Made by a program: the position numbers and the translations under genes. A stretch of 64,000 nucleotides of DNA, from contig NC_092561.1 in the NCBI RefSeq assembly GCF_037975245.1, positions 15,255,001 to 15,319,000 on the forward strand. The letters run 5' to 3'. Source of the stretch: Apostichopus japonicus (lineage: Eukaryota; Echinodermata; Holothuroidea; Aspidochirotida; Stichopodidae). Below the pieces are notes generated by a model, which had not been told where the DNA came from, did no database searches, and saw only the letters and a program-made list of their open reading frames with translations. Positions 62,411-64,000 of the stretch are shown here, in pieces. Positions within the stretch are counted from its first letter, which is position 1. Every line of letters begins with the position of its first letter.

Positions 62411-64000
62411 TTACAGTTCAAAGTCTTACAATGCCACCATTGTTAAACAAGAAATTCATGAACAACATTTCTCTACATTATATTAAATATCGTAAAAAAA
62501 AATCCATATTGAAGTTTATTTGAAATTGCAAATATATACTGGGTTATTACCTAGATAATTTGTTTAGATCTACAGGTAGAAAATTTAAAACTTAGTTAAT
62601 ACAAAAAACTTAACTAATACCCAACTTAAATTTTGCAGTTGAGGGAGTGAATATTTTCACACTATTAAAATAAATTTTCAGTTGAAAATTATGAGAATTA
62701 AAATTCACATACTGTGCTAACAATTTATATCACAACACTTCTATATCATGTAGTCCTGGAAGGCAGTTATTTGATACGATCGGTGGTGCGTTTTCAGCTG
62801 TCAAACACACTTCCATTGAGCTCCTTGGTATTTAAACTTTCTTGTATCAACCATTGGTAGGACATTGCCTTTATTCTTGTGTCAAATGGGTTGTGAACTT
62901 CTCTAGATTACTGGATAGCTTTGCCATATCCAACAATCATTTCCTTTTTTCGTAAACTTTTTTCATTTCAATTTGAATAACTTTCTATACCATTACTTAG
63001 TTAGCTGGGACTATATGGTTAGGCTAACAGTCTTTTAGCTATGACTCCCTCAATCAAGCACAGTGCAATGCACAAACTAAAGTATACATTCAAAACAGAG
63101 AATGGAAGAACTGAGTCAACACTATGTGCAGAAGCTGAAGGCTTCAGACATCACCATAGCAGTATTAGTTTACCATGCTAATCAGCCTCATATGCATGTG
63201 GGAGGAACCGAATAGCTTATTTATTTACAATTCATTGTCGGGTGGCTATCCAATATATAGTTCTAGCTCATTTTGGATTTTTCACAATTTGAAAAATCAT
63301 TTCAGATTGGAAAGCCACAGATTTCTCATGGACGAGACACCTGGGCCGCCTTACTTTGGCCAGCCAGAAGTCAAACCTACGACCTCCCTGATCCTCAGTT
63401 TGATTGCTTCTAATGCTAAAGTCATTTCCACTCGACCAAAGCACAGGAATAATCACATGCTAACATTCATTGATATCAATTCAATAATATGAAATAATTT
63501 AGCAATAAATCTTACTCTATATGTCTGCAAGTAGCATAAAATGGACTTACACCTATTCAAGCATTATTTCATCATGCCATGGTTTTGACCAAGTTTTGAG
63601 ATTTCAACAGACAGATATCAGATATCAGATATATCTCCTGTCACTGATCAATGCAGAAATGTCAGAATTTATGACTAAATTACCATTGTACTTACCCTGA
63701 TCCTGGGGAAGAAGAGGTGGAACGTTGTAAGACTCATCCTCAGATGATGATAAATCTATTAATTTTCTAGTGAGAGAAATAATGTAAATTTATGTAATGA
63801 TATTAACATGTACATTATTGCTCATAACTTTCTCCATCACTACACTATATAGGGGCAGTACTTTTGCAGCCAAATACAAAAATATGAACTTAGGATGTAT
63901 GAAGCTGGAATACATGATCTTTGAGATGAAAGATTGGGGGGGGGGGTGATTTGTGGGAATGGGGTACAATTCCTCTAACCCCCTCCAACCCCTTGCCTCT
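62411..64000 (-). other. Upstream end of window around exon A
   Basis: Apart from exon A (63696-63766) I see no further exon. A ctggaatacatgatc-to-poly-G (63935-63945) stretch and ordinary AT-rich sequence fill the rest. The 5' end and promoter of the gene must lie beyond 64000. Confidence 0.5.
63696..63766 (-). CDS. Coiled-coil gene, exon A (5'-most visible)
   Basis: The acceptor is ctcactag and the donor gtaagt. It enters in phase 2 and leaves in phase 1. It encodes an acidic Ser-rich piece, KLIDLSSSEDESYN, then a Pro/Leu stretch ending QDQ (visible residues 1-23). The SSSEDE run looks like a casein-kinase-2-type acidic patch. Since it starts mid-codon, at least one more upstream exon lies past 64000. 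In a KASH5-like protein the EF-hand part would be expected there. Confidence 0.72.

Larger units (their letters stand above)
713..63766 (-). other. Gene span: long coiled-coil protein, tentatively KASH5/IRAG-LRMP-like
   Basis: Nineteen minus-strand exons between these limits each have an AG acceptor and a GT donor. They join into one open frame of about 980 codons; phases match at every junction except one (25994 to 12890), and the last acceptor needs a 2-nt choice. The 5' end is missing: the exon at 63766 begins inside a codon. The product has two heptad-rich coiled coils separated by an LFSE-containing hinge, then a Ser/Pro-rich region and an acidic tail. The first coiled coil (Leu-rich, with the run KLQNQMESTEENN) resembles, from memory, the coiled coil of KASH5, a membrane-anchored dynein adaptor of the nuclear envelope. 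IRAG/LRMP proteins and Spindly/BICD-type adaptors are alternatives. No transmembrane or KASH tail is visible, but the last exon may lie outside the window. Existence of the gene is well supported; the family is inference. Confidence 0.8.

Overview
This is eukaryotic, AT-rich, intron-dominated genomic DNA. Long G/C homopolymers, hAT-type non-autonomous transposons, tRNA-derived SINEs, LINE tails and many minisatellites fit a marine deuterostome invertebrate. An echinoderm, perhaps a sea cucumber, is my guess; no species marker is visible.

I can support only one protein-coding gene. It lies on the minus strand and fills almost the whole window, from 63766 down to about 713. I rebuilt 19 coding exons by hand from splice sites and reading phase. 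Its first exon(s) lie beyond 64000 and its end may lie before position 1. Apart from one junction (exon at 25994 to exon at 12890) and one acceptor that needs a 2-nt shift (near 850), every junction keeps a single open frame. The visible product is about 980 residues. In order it has a short acidic stretch, a long coiled coil (63766 to 53566), a hinge with an LFSE motif like the dynactin-binding Spindly motif (exon 34984-35220), a second coiled coil (31935 to 25994), a large Ser/Pro-rich exon with basic RRKS-type sites (11906-12890), and acidic Ser/Thr-rich tail exons. From memory the first coiled coil resembles that of KASH5 (CCDC155), and the overall layout recalls KASH5/IRAG-LRMP or other dynein-adaptor-like proteins. 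The family name is tentative.

The rest is intron packed with repeats. From left to right: AT-rich palindromic satellite (2.0-2.3 kb); a duplicated block with a mobile insertion (2.8-3.4 kb); two inverted LINE 3' ends (4.06-5.2 kb); a 92-bp satellite (7 kb) with a sister locus at 54 kb; a nest of TIR elements (8.3-10.05 kb); a ~200-bp tandem repeat that includes the donor of the large exon (11.3-11.9 kb); twin hairpins (13.6 kb); 18-bp and ~28-bp minisatellites (18-20 kb); hAT elements with 8-bp target duplications at 23.8, 34.5, 39.8 and 52.5 kb; two TTAA-flanked MITEs (27.4 and 47.8 kb); tRNA-like SINEs (27.9, 30.9, 45.5 and 49.9-50.2 kb); a 640-bp polypurine tract (41.2 kb); a GAT/GGT trinucleotide tract (55.7 kb); and 51-bp and 46-bp satellites (58.2 and 61.6 kb).

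I found no prokaryotic feature, no CRISPR array, no functional tRNA or rRNA gene, and no second host gene.
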